Assembly: GCA_003242495.1 (NCBI GenBank)
Contig: QGUO01000082.1
Coordinates: forward strand, 1 to 10,931
Origin: Pseudomonadota bacterium
GTDB taxonomy: Bacteria; Pseudomonadota; Gammaproteobacteria; Steroidobacterales; Steroidobacteraceae
Direction: 5' to 3'
Length of the DNA stretch: 10,931 nt
Part shown: piece after piece, positions 1 through 6,106 of the stretch
Layout of the letters: each line of letters begins with the position of its first letter
Position numbering within the stretch: the first letter of the stretch is position 1
The notes under the pieces: generated by a model
The model's input: the letters and a program-made list of their open reading frames with translations, nothing else
What the model was told of the DNA's origin: nothing
Database searches by the model: none
Position numbers and translations under genes: made by a program

Positions 1-578
1 CGCCGGCGAGGCGTGATCACCCCCTTCCGGTGCCGCCGGTCGAGCCCACGGTGTTCATGACGGCCGCGCCGCTGGCGCCCACCTCCATCGACGATCCGGA
101 CACGGTCCCGGGCGAATCGGCCATCGTGGTGCCGGATCTGCGTTGGGGTCGTTGCGACATCAAGTCGGTGGCCTTGCTGCCGAATGTGCTCGCGCGCCAG
201 CAGGCGAGCGCAGCCGGGGCTGCCGAGGCCATTTTCGTGCGGGACGGGTTCCTGACCGAGGGCTCCTCCACCAATGTGTTCATCGTGCGGCAGGGCAGGA
301 TCGCGACGCCGCCGCTCAGCCCGCGCATCCTAGGCGGCATCACCCGTGAGCTGGTCATCGAGCTGTGCCGCACACACGGCCTGTTCATCGAGGAGCGCGA
401 GGTCGCCGCGCAGGCCTTGCAGGACGCCGACGAGATCTGGGTGACCAGCTCGAGCAGGGATGTCCTGCCGATCGTGCGGCTGGATGACCGGCCGGTCGGT
501 GAGGGGCGCCCGGGACCCGTCTGGCGGACCCTGGCCGGGCATTACCGGGCGTTCAAGCTGGCGGCATGCGCCGGGTGA
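1..578 (+). CDS. D-amino acid aminotransferase (PLP fold-type IV), 5'-truncated by window edge
   Basis: The reading frame is open from the first full codon at position 3, so the gene starts upstream; about 191 codons are visible of a family length near 280-290. The visible part begins with an RxxHP...PTVF stretch typical of D-alanine transaminases. The sequence R-C-D-I-K-S (Lys codon 162-164) matches the PLP-binding lysine region. T-E-G-S-S-T-N-V-F (Glu codon 258-260) holds the glutamate that contacts the PLP pyridine nitrogen, and I-L-G-G-I-T-R is the phosphate-binding segment. A-D-E-I-W-V-T-S-S-S-R-D-V-L-P is the usual C-terminal block. Family role: reversible, cytosolic transfer between D-amino acids and 2-oxo acids, classically D-Ala + 2-oxoglutarate to pyruvate + D-Glu. 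A branched-chain aminotransferase or aminodeoxychorismate lyase is less likely given the D-IKS and EGSS(S/T)N context. The downstream D-glutamate-type genes support the D-amino acid assignment. Position 30 (GTG) is not a credible start because conserved sequence lies before it. Confidence 0.88.
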   Translation, partial: PARRDHPLPVPPVEPTVFMTAAPLAPTSIDDPDTVPGESAIVVPDLRWGRCDIKSVALLPNVLARQQASAAGAAEAIFVRDGFLTEGSSTNVFIVRQGRIATPPLSPRILGGITRELVIELCRTHGLFIEEREVAAQALQDADEIWVTSSSRDVLPIVRLDDRPVGEGRPGPVWRTLAGHYRAFKLAACAG

Positions 579-651
579 GAGCCGGCAATGTGCGCCCCGA
601 GCTGGTTGATCAGTCCCCCGCGGCGCCGCTCGGCGTGGCATGCGTCGGCAC

Positions 652-678
652 GCGCGTCCCACGCGTCACACGCGTCAC
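652..678. repeat. Short tandem 9-bp repeat, three units
   Basis: Two exact copies of ACGCGTCAC lie at 661-669 and 670-678. They are preceded by a unit with 7 of 9 matches (GCGCGTCCC, 652-660). The repeat lies between the aminotransferase stop and the ATG preferred here for the DgcN-like gene. If translated in the frame of that gene it would read V-P-R-V-T-R-V-T-R, which does not look like the conserved start of the family. Its function is unknown. Confidence 0.7.
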
Positions 679-727
679 ACGAGCATGCGTGCCGCACCGG
701 TACGGACGGGCCGAACCTCCATCCTGC

Positions 728-1789
728 ATGAGCGCCACGAACACACGAGGTCAGGCGACCGGGCCGCCGCGGCAGGCGGCCTGGGGGCCGCCCTATTTGC
801 TGTATCTGGGTGATGCGCCCGATGAGCTCGCCATCAAGACCGCGCGCGGTCTGGCCTATTGGCGCCCGCAGTGGTGCCTCGGACAGTGGCGCGGCCCGAG
901 CTGCCAGGCGAGCCTCGACCTGCCGGACATGACGGCCGAGCAGGCCCGGGCGGCGGGCGCCGACACCATGGTGATCGGTCTCGCCAATCCCGGCGGCGTC
1001 ATGTCGCCGCAGAACGTGCGCGATGTGGTCATCGCGCTCGAGGCCGGCCTGAACGTCGCCTCCGGACTGCATCAACGGCTCGATGCGCATCCGGCGATCG
1101 CGCAGGCCGCGGCGCGCACCGGGCGGGTGCTGTTCGACGCGCGGCACTTCCCCGACTCGATTCCGGTCGGCACTGGACGACCGCGCAGCGGACGCCGGCT
1201 GTTGACGGTGGGTACGGATTGCTCGGTGGGCAAGATGTATACGACGCTGGCGCTCGAGCGTGAGCTGCGGCGTCGCGGCGTGAAGGCCGATTTTCGCGCC
1301 ACGGGCCAGACCGGCATCCTGATCGCGGGAGGTGGCGTGCCCATCGATGCCCTGGTGGCGGATTTCATTTCCGGGGGCGCGGAATGGCTCTCGCCGGCGC
1401 GTGAGGATGGCGGCTGGGACTTGATCGAGGGGCAGGGCTCGTTGTTTCACCCGTCCTATGCCGGGGTGTCATTGGGGCTGTTGCACGGCGCCCAGCCGGA
1501 TGCGCTGGTGCTGTGCCACGAGCCCGGCCGGCCCCACATGCGGGGCCTGCCGGAGTTCCGTGTCCCGGACATGAAAACCTGCCTGGAGGCCAACCTGCAG
1601 GCGGCGCGGCTCACGCAGCCGAATGTCATCGCCGTGGGGATTGCGCTCAACACCTCCAAGCTCGCGCCGCCTGCCGCGATGCATGCGTGCCGGGCGGCCG
1701 AGGAGGCCTTGGGCCTGCCCTGTCAGGACCCGGTCACCATGGGGGTCGATCGCATCGCCGATCAGTTACTGACATGCGTCGCGAGCTGA
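728..1789 (+). CDS. dgcN: DUF1611 / DgcN-type N-acetyltransferase, P-loop protein (putative D-Glu N-acetyltransferase)
   Basis: With the ATG at 728 the protein is 353 aa, near the family's usual 330-350. The frame is open back to an ATG at 566, which overlaps the preceding gene by 13 nt, but the 54 extra residues are repeat-derived and low in conservation. Homology appears to begin at P-P-Y-L-L-Y-L-G-D-A-P (about residue 21). There is no convincing Shine-Dalgarno before 728, so the start is unsettled. The N-terminal Rossmann-like part runs to about residue 150. A Walker-A-like loop G-T-D-C-S-V-G-K follows at 162-169, then an E-G-Q-G-S-L-F-H-P-S-Y block at 234-244 and C-H-E-P-G-R-P-H at 263-270; all are hallmarks of DUF1611. 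Known family member DgcN N-acetylates D-glutamate using acetyl-CoA, and its partner DgcA racemizes the product. The DgcA-like gene directly follows with a 16-nt overlap, which strongly suggests coupled translation and supports the symbol. The substrate in this organism is inferred. Confidence 0.85.
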   Translation: MSATNTRGQATGPPRQAAWGPPYLLYLGDAPDELAIKTARGLAYWRPQWCLGQWRGPSCQASLDLPDMTAEQARAAGADTMVIGLANPGGVMSPQNVRDVVIALEAGLNVASGLHQRLDAHPAIAQAAARTGRVLFDARHFPDSIPVGTGRPRSGRRLLTVGTDCSVGKMYTTLALERELRRRGVKADFRATGQTGILIAGGGVPIDALVADFISGGAEWLSPAREDGGWDLIEGQGSLFHPSYAGVSLGLLHGAQPDALVLCHEPGRPHMRGLPEFRVPDMKTCLEANLQAARLTQPNVIAVGIALNTSKLAPPAAMHACRAAEEALGLPCQDPVTMGVDRIADQLLTCVAS

Positions 1790-2760
1790 GTGTCGTTCAC
1801 GAGTCCTGGCCGCTCGCGAGTCCGTTTCGCATCGCGCGCGGCGTCAAGTTCGCGGCCGACGTGGTCGTGGTGCAGATCCGCGAGGGCGCGGCCTGCGGGC
1901 GCGGCGAGGCCGTGCCGTATGCGCGCTACGGCGAAAGCATCGATTCGGTGCTCGCGCAGATCCGCAGCATCGCCGCGCAGCTTGTCGCCGGGATGGAGCG
2001 CGACGCGCTGCAGGACGCGCTGCCGCCGGGTGCGGCGCGCAACGCGGTGGATTGCGCCCTGTGGGATCTGGCCAGCCGTACGAGCGGGCGACCGGTGAGT
2101 GCACGGCTCGGGGAGGGGCCGCTGCCGCCGGTGGCGAGCGCGCTCACGGTGGCCATCGACACGCCCGAGGCCATGCGTGCCGCGGCGGCGACGCTGGGCG
2201 CGGCATCCCTGATCAAGGTCAAGGTCGATGCCGAGGATCCCGAGGCGCAGCTGCGCGCGGTGCGCGCCGGCGCGCCCGGAGCACGACTCATCGTCGATCC
2301 CAACGAAAGCTGGACGCTGGACATCCTGCAGGCCATGCAGCCGGTGCTGCTCGAGACGCGTGTCGAGCTGGTGGAGCAGCCGCTGCCGGCGGAGCAGGAC
2401 GAGGCGCTGGAGGGATTCGTGCCGGCGTGCCCGATCTGCGCGGACGAGTCCTGTCGCATTGCCGCGGACCTGCCGGCGCTGCAGCGCCGTTATCAGGCCG
2501 TGAACATCAAGCTCGACAAGGCCGGCGGCCTGAGCGAGGCGCGGGTGCTGCTGCACGAGGCCCGGGCTCGGGGGATGCAGGTCATGTGCGGCTGCATGGT
2601 CTGCACCTCGCTCGGCATCGCGCCGGCCTTCCACATCGCACGTCACGCGGATGTCGTGGACCTCGATGGTCCCCTGTGGCTGGCGCAGGACCGTCCCGGA
2701 GGCGTGCGCCTGGAGGACGGACTGCTGAGACCGCCCGACCTGTGGGGCGAGCCTGCCTGA
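1774..2760 (+). CDS. dgcA: Enolase-superfamily N-acetyl-D-glutamate racemase / L-Ala-D/L-Glu epimerase-type protein (DgcA-like)
   Basis: The 328-aa protein starts at the ATG inside the end of the DgcN-like gene (16-nt overlap); the frame is open further upstream but only as a shadow of that gene. The N-terminal capping domain spans about residues 1-115 and the barrel follows. All expected enolase-superfamily (muconate-lactonizing/dipeptide-epimerase subgroup) residues are present: the K-V-K catalytic pair at K148/K150, metal ligands D175 (D-P-N-E-S-W), E201 (E-Q-P) and D224 (D-E-S), and the second catalytic lysine K246 (N-I-K-L-D-K). These support a Mg-dependent 1,1-proton-transfer enzyme, and the protein appears intact. 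A G-C-M-V-x-T-S-L-x-x-A-P-A segment follows at 273-285. The D-L-D-G-P motif at 296-300 is the DxD of Ala-Glu epimerases, which binds a dipeptide's amino group. Pairing with DgcN suggests N-acetyl-D-Glu to N-acetyl-L-Glu racemization, but L-Ala-D/L-Glu epimerization in murein peptide recycling remains possible. Confidence 0.87.
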   Translation: MRRELSVVHESWPLASPFRIARGVKFAADVVVVQIREGAACGRGEAVPYARYGESIDSVLAQIRSIAAQLVAGMERDALQDALPPGAARNAVDCALWDLASRTSGRPVSARLGEGPLPPVASALTVAIDTPEAMRAAAATLGAASLIKVKVDAEDPEAQLRAVRAGAPGARLIVDPNESWTLDILQAMQPVLLETRVELVEQPLPAEQDEALEGFVPACPICADESCRIAADLPALQRRYQAVNIKLDKAGGLSEARVLLHEARARGMQVMCGCMVCTSLGIAPAFHIARHADVVDLDGPLWLAQDRPGGVRLEDGLLRPPDLWGEPA

Positions 2761-2852
2761 GCGCGCTCGAGGGCGCGGCATGCGAACGCCGCTGCATGGG
2801 GGATCCGTCGGGCAACGTGCATTCTTGTTGACCTGGAAACGGGGGGTGACCC

Positions 2853-3164
2853 ATGACCACGAGCAACTCGTCCTCGGGACATGCGCTGCTGCGCGTCTGG
2901 CGCCCGGTGGCACCGCGCACCTGGACCATCGCGCAGATACGCAGGCTGCGCGACTTGGCTTGTCAGGGCGTGTCCGTCGCGGCCATTGCCGCCTGCCTGG
3001 GCAAGACCGAATCGGCGGTGCGCAACAAGGCCGGATTGCACGGCATCTCGCTCAAGGGCACCCGTCCCGCCCGCCGTGAGGGTGCGAGGTCGGCGCCCGC
3101 CGCCCGCGCGCGGCTCACGCGACTGGCGGCGCGCAGCCTGCGGGGAGGCGGGCAGCCCGGATGA
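2853..3164 (+). CDS. Small basic helix-turn-helix (homeodomain-like) protein
   Basis: This is a 103-aa protein with a G-rich ribosome-binding stretch (GGGGGGTGA, 2841-2849) just before the ATG. Residues 24-66 read as a SANT/homeodomain-like trihelix: W-T-I-A-Q-I-R-R-L-R-D-L, then G-V-S-V-A-A-I-A-A-C-L-G-K, then T-E-S-A-V-R-N-K-A-G-L-H-G-I-S-L. This pattern (W-T...L..L...G.S...IA..LG.....V..KA..LG) is shared with many small proteobacterial DNA-binding proteins. The tail from about 67 to 98 is rich in Arg and Ala and may bind DNA non-specifically. The gene lies 92 bp after dgcA on the same strand, so it may be co-transcribed or independent. I do not recognise a named ortholog, and a regulatory role is inferred only from the fold. 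An overlapping + strand frame (2780-3079) lacks any such pattern and is treated as a shadow. Confidence 0.72.
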   Translation: MTTSNSSSGHALLRVWRPVAPRTWTIAQIRRLRDLACQGVSVAAIAACLGKTESAVRNKAGLHGISLKGTRPARREGARSAPAARARLTRLAARSLRGGGQPG

Positions 3165-3176
3165 CGGGCGCGGCGG

Positions 3177-3200
3177 CCGGGCAGGGCGTGCCGTGCCCGG
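3177..3200. terminator. Possible bidirectional hairpin between convergent genes
   Basis: The arms CCGGGCA (3177-3183) and TGCCCGG (3194-3200) are perfect inverted complements with a 10-nt loop. They sit in the 36-bp gap between the convergent stops at 3164 and 3201. No T-run follows on either strand, so intrinsic termination is only suggested by position. Confidence 0.35.
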
Positions 3201-4061
3201 TCAGCTGCCGGCGCGCTCCGTCCTGATGATGGCGCCGTCGTCGTCGGCCTGCGGCGAAGGCACGTCGGGGTTGAGGTTGACGCTCAGCGTATGAATGTGG
3301 GTGAGCTTGCCGTTCACCATGCGGAAGGTGTGTGAATCCGGCATGCCCGTCGTGCTGTTGCCGAAGCGACAGAAGACATTGACCACGCCCATCTCCTCGT
3401 CCACCACATAGTCGCGGTTGACGATGTACAGCACCCCGGGCGGAATGCCGACTTCGCAGCTGGCATTGGGATCGTTGTCGCGGTTGGTATAGGCGCCGCC
3501 TTCGAGCCGCGCGCACGGAATGCCCCAGGGCACCTCGACGAACTTGTCGGAGAACAGGTCGAGATAGGCATTGGCCGCATTGATCAGCGCCTGCGCCGGG
3601 GTGCGCGCCTCGGGCGGGGGCGCGCTCCAGTCCTCGGCGCGGGCGTACTTGAGATAGGCATTGGCATTGAACAGCCAGTCGCCCTCGTCGGTCACCAGGC
3701 TGTCGAGGCGCGTGACCTTGCCGTTCTCGACATACAGGCGCGTGCCGATCACATAGGGATGGCCGCCCTCGGTCACGATGATCTCGGTGAAGGTGCGGCA
3801 GCGGGTGGTATCGAGGAAGCTGCGCGACAGCGCGATCGGCAGCGCGGTGTTCCACAGCCCGCTCGCGCGATCGACTTGCGTCATGTTCTCGAGGAACAGG
3901 GCATCGTCGGCGAAGGTCATTTTGGACAGGTCGCCGGCACGTTGTGCGGCAACATAGCTGTCTGCCGCCGCCTGCAAGGAGGCGCGGGTGCAGGTGGCTT
4001 GGGCATTGGCGGCGGCCGCAACGGACAACAGCAGGCCGGCGAACATCGCTTTGTCGATCAT
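3201..4061 (-). CDS. Secreted duplicated NTF2-like protein, DUF8021-like
   Basis: The 286-aa protein starts at the ATG at 4061-4059, preceded by a GGGGGGAGA Shine-Dalgarno on the minus strand. The frame is open upstream to 4577, but this start places a clean signal peptide at the N-terminus (residues 1-21, hydrophobic A-G-L-L-L-S-V-A, likely cleavage at A-N-A/Q). The mature part shows two NTF2/SnoaL-like halves, about 26-125 and 155-262. Each begins with a helix (S-L-Q-A-A-A-D-S-Y / A-L-I-N-A-A-N-A-Y) and ends with a similar strand (E-N-G-K-V-T-R-L-D-S-L / V-N-G-K-L-T-H-I-H-T-L). Strong blocks are H-P-Y-V-I-G-T, D-E-G-D-W-L-F-N, V-P-W-G-I-P-C-A-R-L-E-G-G-A-Y and P-D-S-H-T-F-R. From memory these match secreted proteins common in fungi (DUF8021). 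Five cysteines remain after the signal (24, 88, 183, 202, 231), compatible with disulfides. No enzymatic role is established, and none can be read here. Confidence 0.82.
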   Translation of the reverse strand: MIDKAMFAGLLLSVAAAANAQATCTRASLQAAADSYVAAQRAGDLSKMTFADDALFLENMTQVDRASGLWNTALPIALSRSFLDTTRCRTFTEIIVTEGGHPYVIGTRLYVENGKVTRLDSLVTDEGDWLFNANAYLKYARAEDWSAPPPEARTPAQALINAANAYLDLFSDKFVEVPWGIPCARLEGGAYTNRDNDPNASCEVGIPPGVLYIVNRDYVVDEEMGVVNVFCRFGNSTTGMPDSHTFRMVNGKLTHIHTLSVNLNPDVPSPQADDDGAIIRTERAGS

Positions 4062-4125
4062 CTTCTCCCCCCGATCGATGCGTTTTTCTTTGCGGTCGTC
4101 TCGAGCGTCGGCAGTCCATGGCAAC

Positions 4126-4155
4126 TTGCCGCCTCGATCAGTCATTGAGTATACC
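4126..4155. promoter_or_regulatory. Candidate overlapping divergent promoter elements
   Basis: In the 177-bp gap between the divergent genes, a + strand candidate is TTGCCG (4126-4131), an 18-nt spacer, and TATACC (4150-4155), about 84 nt before the yihY-like start. On the minus strand TATACT (4153-4148) is a good -10 hexamer for the secreted-protein gene, but no good -35 stands 16-18 nt upstream of it. The two -10 boxes overlap, which would make the promoters mutually exclusive if both are real. This is a consensus match by eye only. Confidence 0.3.
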
Positions 4156-4238
4156 GCAGGGCCCGGCACCGACGACTGTCGATCTTGCCGGGCTCGCGCG
4201 GGTTCCTTGGCGAATTCGAAGCGGAGGTATCGCGAGCC

Positions 4239-5153
4239 ATGAACATGCAGCCGCTGTGGTCGTTGCTCAAGGAGGGCTTCGCGGTCTGGGTGGAACGGGA
4301 CGCCTTTCTGCACGCCGGGGCGCTCGCGTTCTACACCCTGTTCTCGCTCGCGCCGCTGGTCATCATCGTGGTGAGCATCGTCGGGGTGGTCTACGGGTCG
4401 CAGGCCGCGAGCGGCGAGATCTCGGCCGCGATCAGCGAGTTCATCGGTCCGCAGGCGGCGGCCGCGGTGGAGGATGCGGTGCGCCGTTCCCGCGTGGAGG
4501 AGGCGGGACTGTTGCCCACGCTGCTGGGTTTCGGGGCGCTGGTGTTCGGCGCCACCACGGTGTTCGCACAAATGCAAAGCTCGCTGAACCAGTTCTGGGG
4601 CGTGACCGCCAAGCCCACGCGCAGCGGCATCCTGGTCTTCATCACCGTGCGGCTGCTGTCGCTCGGCATGGTGCTCATCATCGGGTTCCTGCTGCTCATG
4701 TCCTTCGCGGTGAGCATCGGCATCAGCGCGGTGGTCCAGTACGCGCGGGACTGGATCCCGGTCCCGCCCGTGGTCGTGACCGCGCTGGATCTCGCGCTGT
4801 CGTTGCTCATCACCGCGACGCTCTTCGGCCTGATGTTCAAGGTGCTGCCGGACGTGCAGCTGCGCTGGCGCGACGTGTCGCGGTCGGCGCTGGTCACGGC
4901 GGCGCTGTTCGTCGCCGGCCAGTACCTGATCTCCCTGTACCTGACACGCGCGGCGCCGACCTCGACGTACGGCGCCGCCGGCTCGCTGGTGATGGTGCTG
5001 TTCTGGGTGTACTACTCGGCGCTCATTCTGTTTCTCGGTGCGGCCTTCGCCAAGGTGACCATCCTGCGCCGCGACGGCGTCGTCGTGCCCAAGCGCACGG
5101 CGGTCAGGACCCGTGTGGTGTTACAGGAGGACGAGGCGACGCCGCAGACCTGA
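4239..5153 (+). CDS. YihY/virulence factor BrkB family inner-membrane protein
   Basis: The 304-aa protein starts at ATG 4239, with GGAGGT at 4223-4228 ten nt upstream; an in-frame TTG at 4185 would add 18 residues but has no comparable signal. Six hydrophobic segments are visible, at about residues 28-50, 93-108, 130-158, 177-200, 212-233 and 243-272. The family signatures are present: A-G-A-L-A-F-Y-T-L-F-S-L-A-P-L near the first helix, L-N-Q-F-W-G-V at 116-122, and T-S-T-Y-G-A-A-G-S-L-V-M-V-L-F-W-V-Y-Y-S-A at 241-261. The cytoplasmic tail after 273 is charged. The family was once called RNase BN in error. Its members are inner-membrane proteins of unsettled transport function, and no substrate can be inferred. 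Length is at the normal size for the short form. The gene is followed by a long gap, so it is probably monocistronic. Confidence 0.93.
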   Translation: MNMQPLWSLLKEGFAVWVERDAFLHAGALAFYTLFSLAPLVIIVVSIVGVVYGSQAASGEISAAISEFIGPQAAAAVEDAVRRSRVEEAGLLPTLLGFGALVFGATTVFAQMQSSLNQFWGVTAKPTRSGILVFITVRLLSLGMVLIIGFLLLMSFAVSIGISAVVQYARDWIPVPPVVVTALDLALSLLITATLFGLMFKVLPDVQLRWRDVSRSALVTAALFVAGQYLISLYLTRAAPTSTYGAAGSLVMVLFWVYYSALILFLGAAFAKVTILRRDGVVVPKRTAVRTRVVLQEDEATPQT

Positions 5154-5315
5154 GCCCGGCGTTGCCACCCTGGATCGCCCAACGACCCTGCCCTGAACCA
5201 GGATTCGGAACCAGCCCCAGGGGCGCGTCCATGGCGCGGCTCATGCGAGGCGGCGCGCGCCTGGAGGTCGGCAGGGTACGGCACGGCATGTCTGGACCGG
5301 GCGCCGAGCCTCGCC

Positions 5316-5349
5316 CATCGAGCGCAATGAATCGACGGTGCGCTCGATG
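5316..5349. promoter_or_regulatory. 11-bp perfect inverted repeat (possible operator or hairpin)
   Basis: CATCGAGCGCA (5316-5326) and TGCGCTCGATG (5339-5349) are exact reverse complements separated by 12 nt. The repeat lies 163 bp after the yihY-like stop and 182 bp before the sigma factor start. No T-run follows, so an intrinsic terminator is not favoured. A protein-binding dyad is possible, since the centre-to-centre spacing of the arms is 23 bp, about two helical turns. Confidence 0.5.
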
Positions 5350-5484
5350 TCTCTGAATGCAGACAATGGGTCCCCTCGATGCACGGCGTGCCGCATGGCC
5401 GATTGGTGGCCGGTGGGTGGATTCGCTGCACCCCGAGGGCCGCTTTTCAGGTCTGATGCGTCTTACATTCGAGAACAGGGGGAC

Positions 5485-5507
5485 GGCGCCGCACATGAAG
5501 CGGCGCC
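5485..5507. promoter_or_regulatory. 8-bp GC-only hairpin in the sigma factor leader
   Basis: GGCGCCGC (5485-5492) and GCGGCGCC (5500-5507) are exact reverse complements around a 7-nt A/T-containing loop. The hairpin ends 24 nt before the GTG start of the sigma factor gene. It could act on the leader RNA or as an operator; nothing in the sequence decides between these. Confidence 0.45.
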
Positions 5508-5531
5508 TGCAGCGTCTGACATGAGAGCGGC

Positions 5532-6104
5532 GTGAAACGATCGGCCCATACATCGATTGACCACTCATCGGTTGCGCGAGACAACGACACCGACGATCAC
5601 TCCTCCACGGTCCGGGAGCTGTTTCGTGAGCACAATCGCGCGCTCCTGAACTTCCTGCGCGCCCGGCTGCGCTCCGATCAGGAGGCCCTGGACGTGGCCC
5701 AGGAGGCCTATGTCAGGCTCCTGCAGCTGCACCAACCGGGTGCGGTGAGCTTCCTCAGGGGCTATCTCTTCAAGATCGCCGCCAATCTTTCGGTGGACGT
5801 GGTGCGCCGGCGCGATGTGCGCGAGCGCACCGCCGCCGAGCTGTGCGCGGCGCTCGAGCCCTGCGCAGAGGTCGAGCCCCGTGCCATCTCCCGCCAGGAG
5901 TTCGAGGCGGTGTGTGCGGCGCTCGAAGAGCTGCCGCAGCGGCATCGCCATGCATTCGTGCGTCACATCGTCGAGGGCTACAGCACGCCGGAGATTGCCC
6001 GGGAGATGCAGGTCGACGAGCGCACGGTGCGCAAGTTCGTTGCGCGGGCGCTCTTGCATTGCAGGCAGCGCCTGGGTCGCGATGAAGCGGGGAGGGGAGC
6101 CTAG
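5532..6104 (+). CDS. ECF RNA polymerase sigma factor, FecI-like
   Basis: The 190-aa protein starts at GTG 5532. There is no in-frame ATG before the conserved region, and the upstream ribosome site (GAGAGCGG) is weak. Sigma region 2 covers about residues 28-98: L-F-R-E-H-N-R-A-L-L-N-F-L, D-V-A-Q-E-A-Y-V-R-L-L-Q, then the -10 recognition helix area Y-L-F-K-I-A-A-N-L-S-V-D-V-V-R-R-R. Region 4 covers about 127-182: A-L-E-E-L-P-Q-R-H-R-H-A-F, then G-Y-S-T-P-E-I-A-R-E-M-Q-V-D-E-R-T-V-R-K-F-V-A-R-A, a typical -35 binding helix-turn-helix. No region 3 is present, as in all ECF factors. The FecR-like gene starts 2 bp after its stop, and the receptor gene follows. Family role: it redirects RNA polymerase to a small set of promoters, usually that of the adjacent receptor, when FecR is signalled. 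The weak start suggests low basal translation. Confidence 0.93.
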   Translation: MKRSAHTSIDHSSVARDNDTDDHSSTVRELFREHNRALLNFLRARLRSDQEALDVAQEAYVRLLQLHQPGAVSFLRGYLFKIAANLSVDVVRRRDVRERTAAELCAALEPCAEVEPRAISRQEFEAVCAALEELPQRHRHAFVRHIVEGYSTPEIAREMQVDERTVRKFVARALLHCRQRLGRDEAGRGA

Positions 6105-6106
6105 CC

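Larger units (their letters stand above)
5154..5531. other. 378-bp gene-free region upstream of the sigma factor gene
   Basis: No reading frame here has a plausible start, ribosome site and protein-like composition. A 65-codon + frame at 5338-5535 and longer minus frames are Arg/Pro-rich shadows. The region holds an 11-bp perfect inverted repeat (5316-5349), an 8-bp perfect inverted repeat (5485-5507) and two GAACCAG heptamers (5195-5201, 5208-5214). It is expected to contain the promoter of the sigma/anti-sigma pair, but no clear -35/-10 pair was found. Confidence 0.6.

Noticed and set aside
542..1450. 302-codon minus frame opposite the DgcN-like gene
   Set aside because: It has low-complexity composition with no ribosome site and covers a well-supported gene on the other strand.
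2759..2768. 10-bp palindrome GAGCGCGCTC at the dgcA stop
   Set aside because: It is short and made of common GC-rich words, with no loop to form a hairpin; expected by chance at this G+C.
1762..2913. 383-codon minus frame opposite dgcA
   Set aside because: It is an antisense shadow of the epimerase-type gene with no recognisable motif.
3944..5356. 470-codon + frame covering the YihY-like gene in another frame
   Set aside because: The Arg/Gly-rich translation has no membrane or domain pattern; the YihY frame carries the family motifs.
5444..5469. Possible promoter TTTTCA/TACATT before the sigma factor
   Set aside because: The spacer is only 14 nt, too short for a sigma-70 promoter.
5338..5535. 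65-codon + frame just upstream of the sigma factor
   Set aside because: It has no ribosome site, overlaps one arm of an inverted repeat and has unconvincing composition; left as non-coding.
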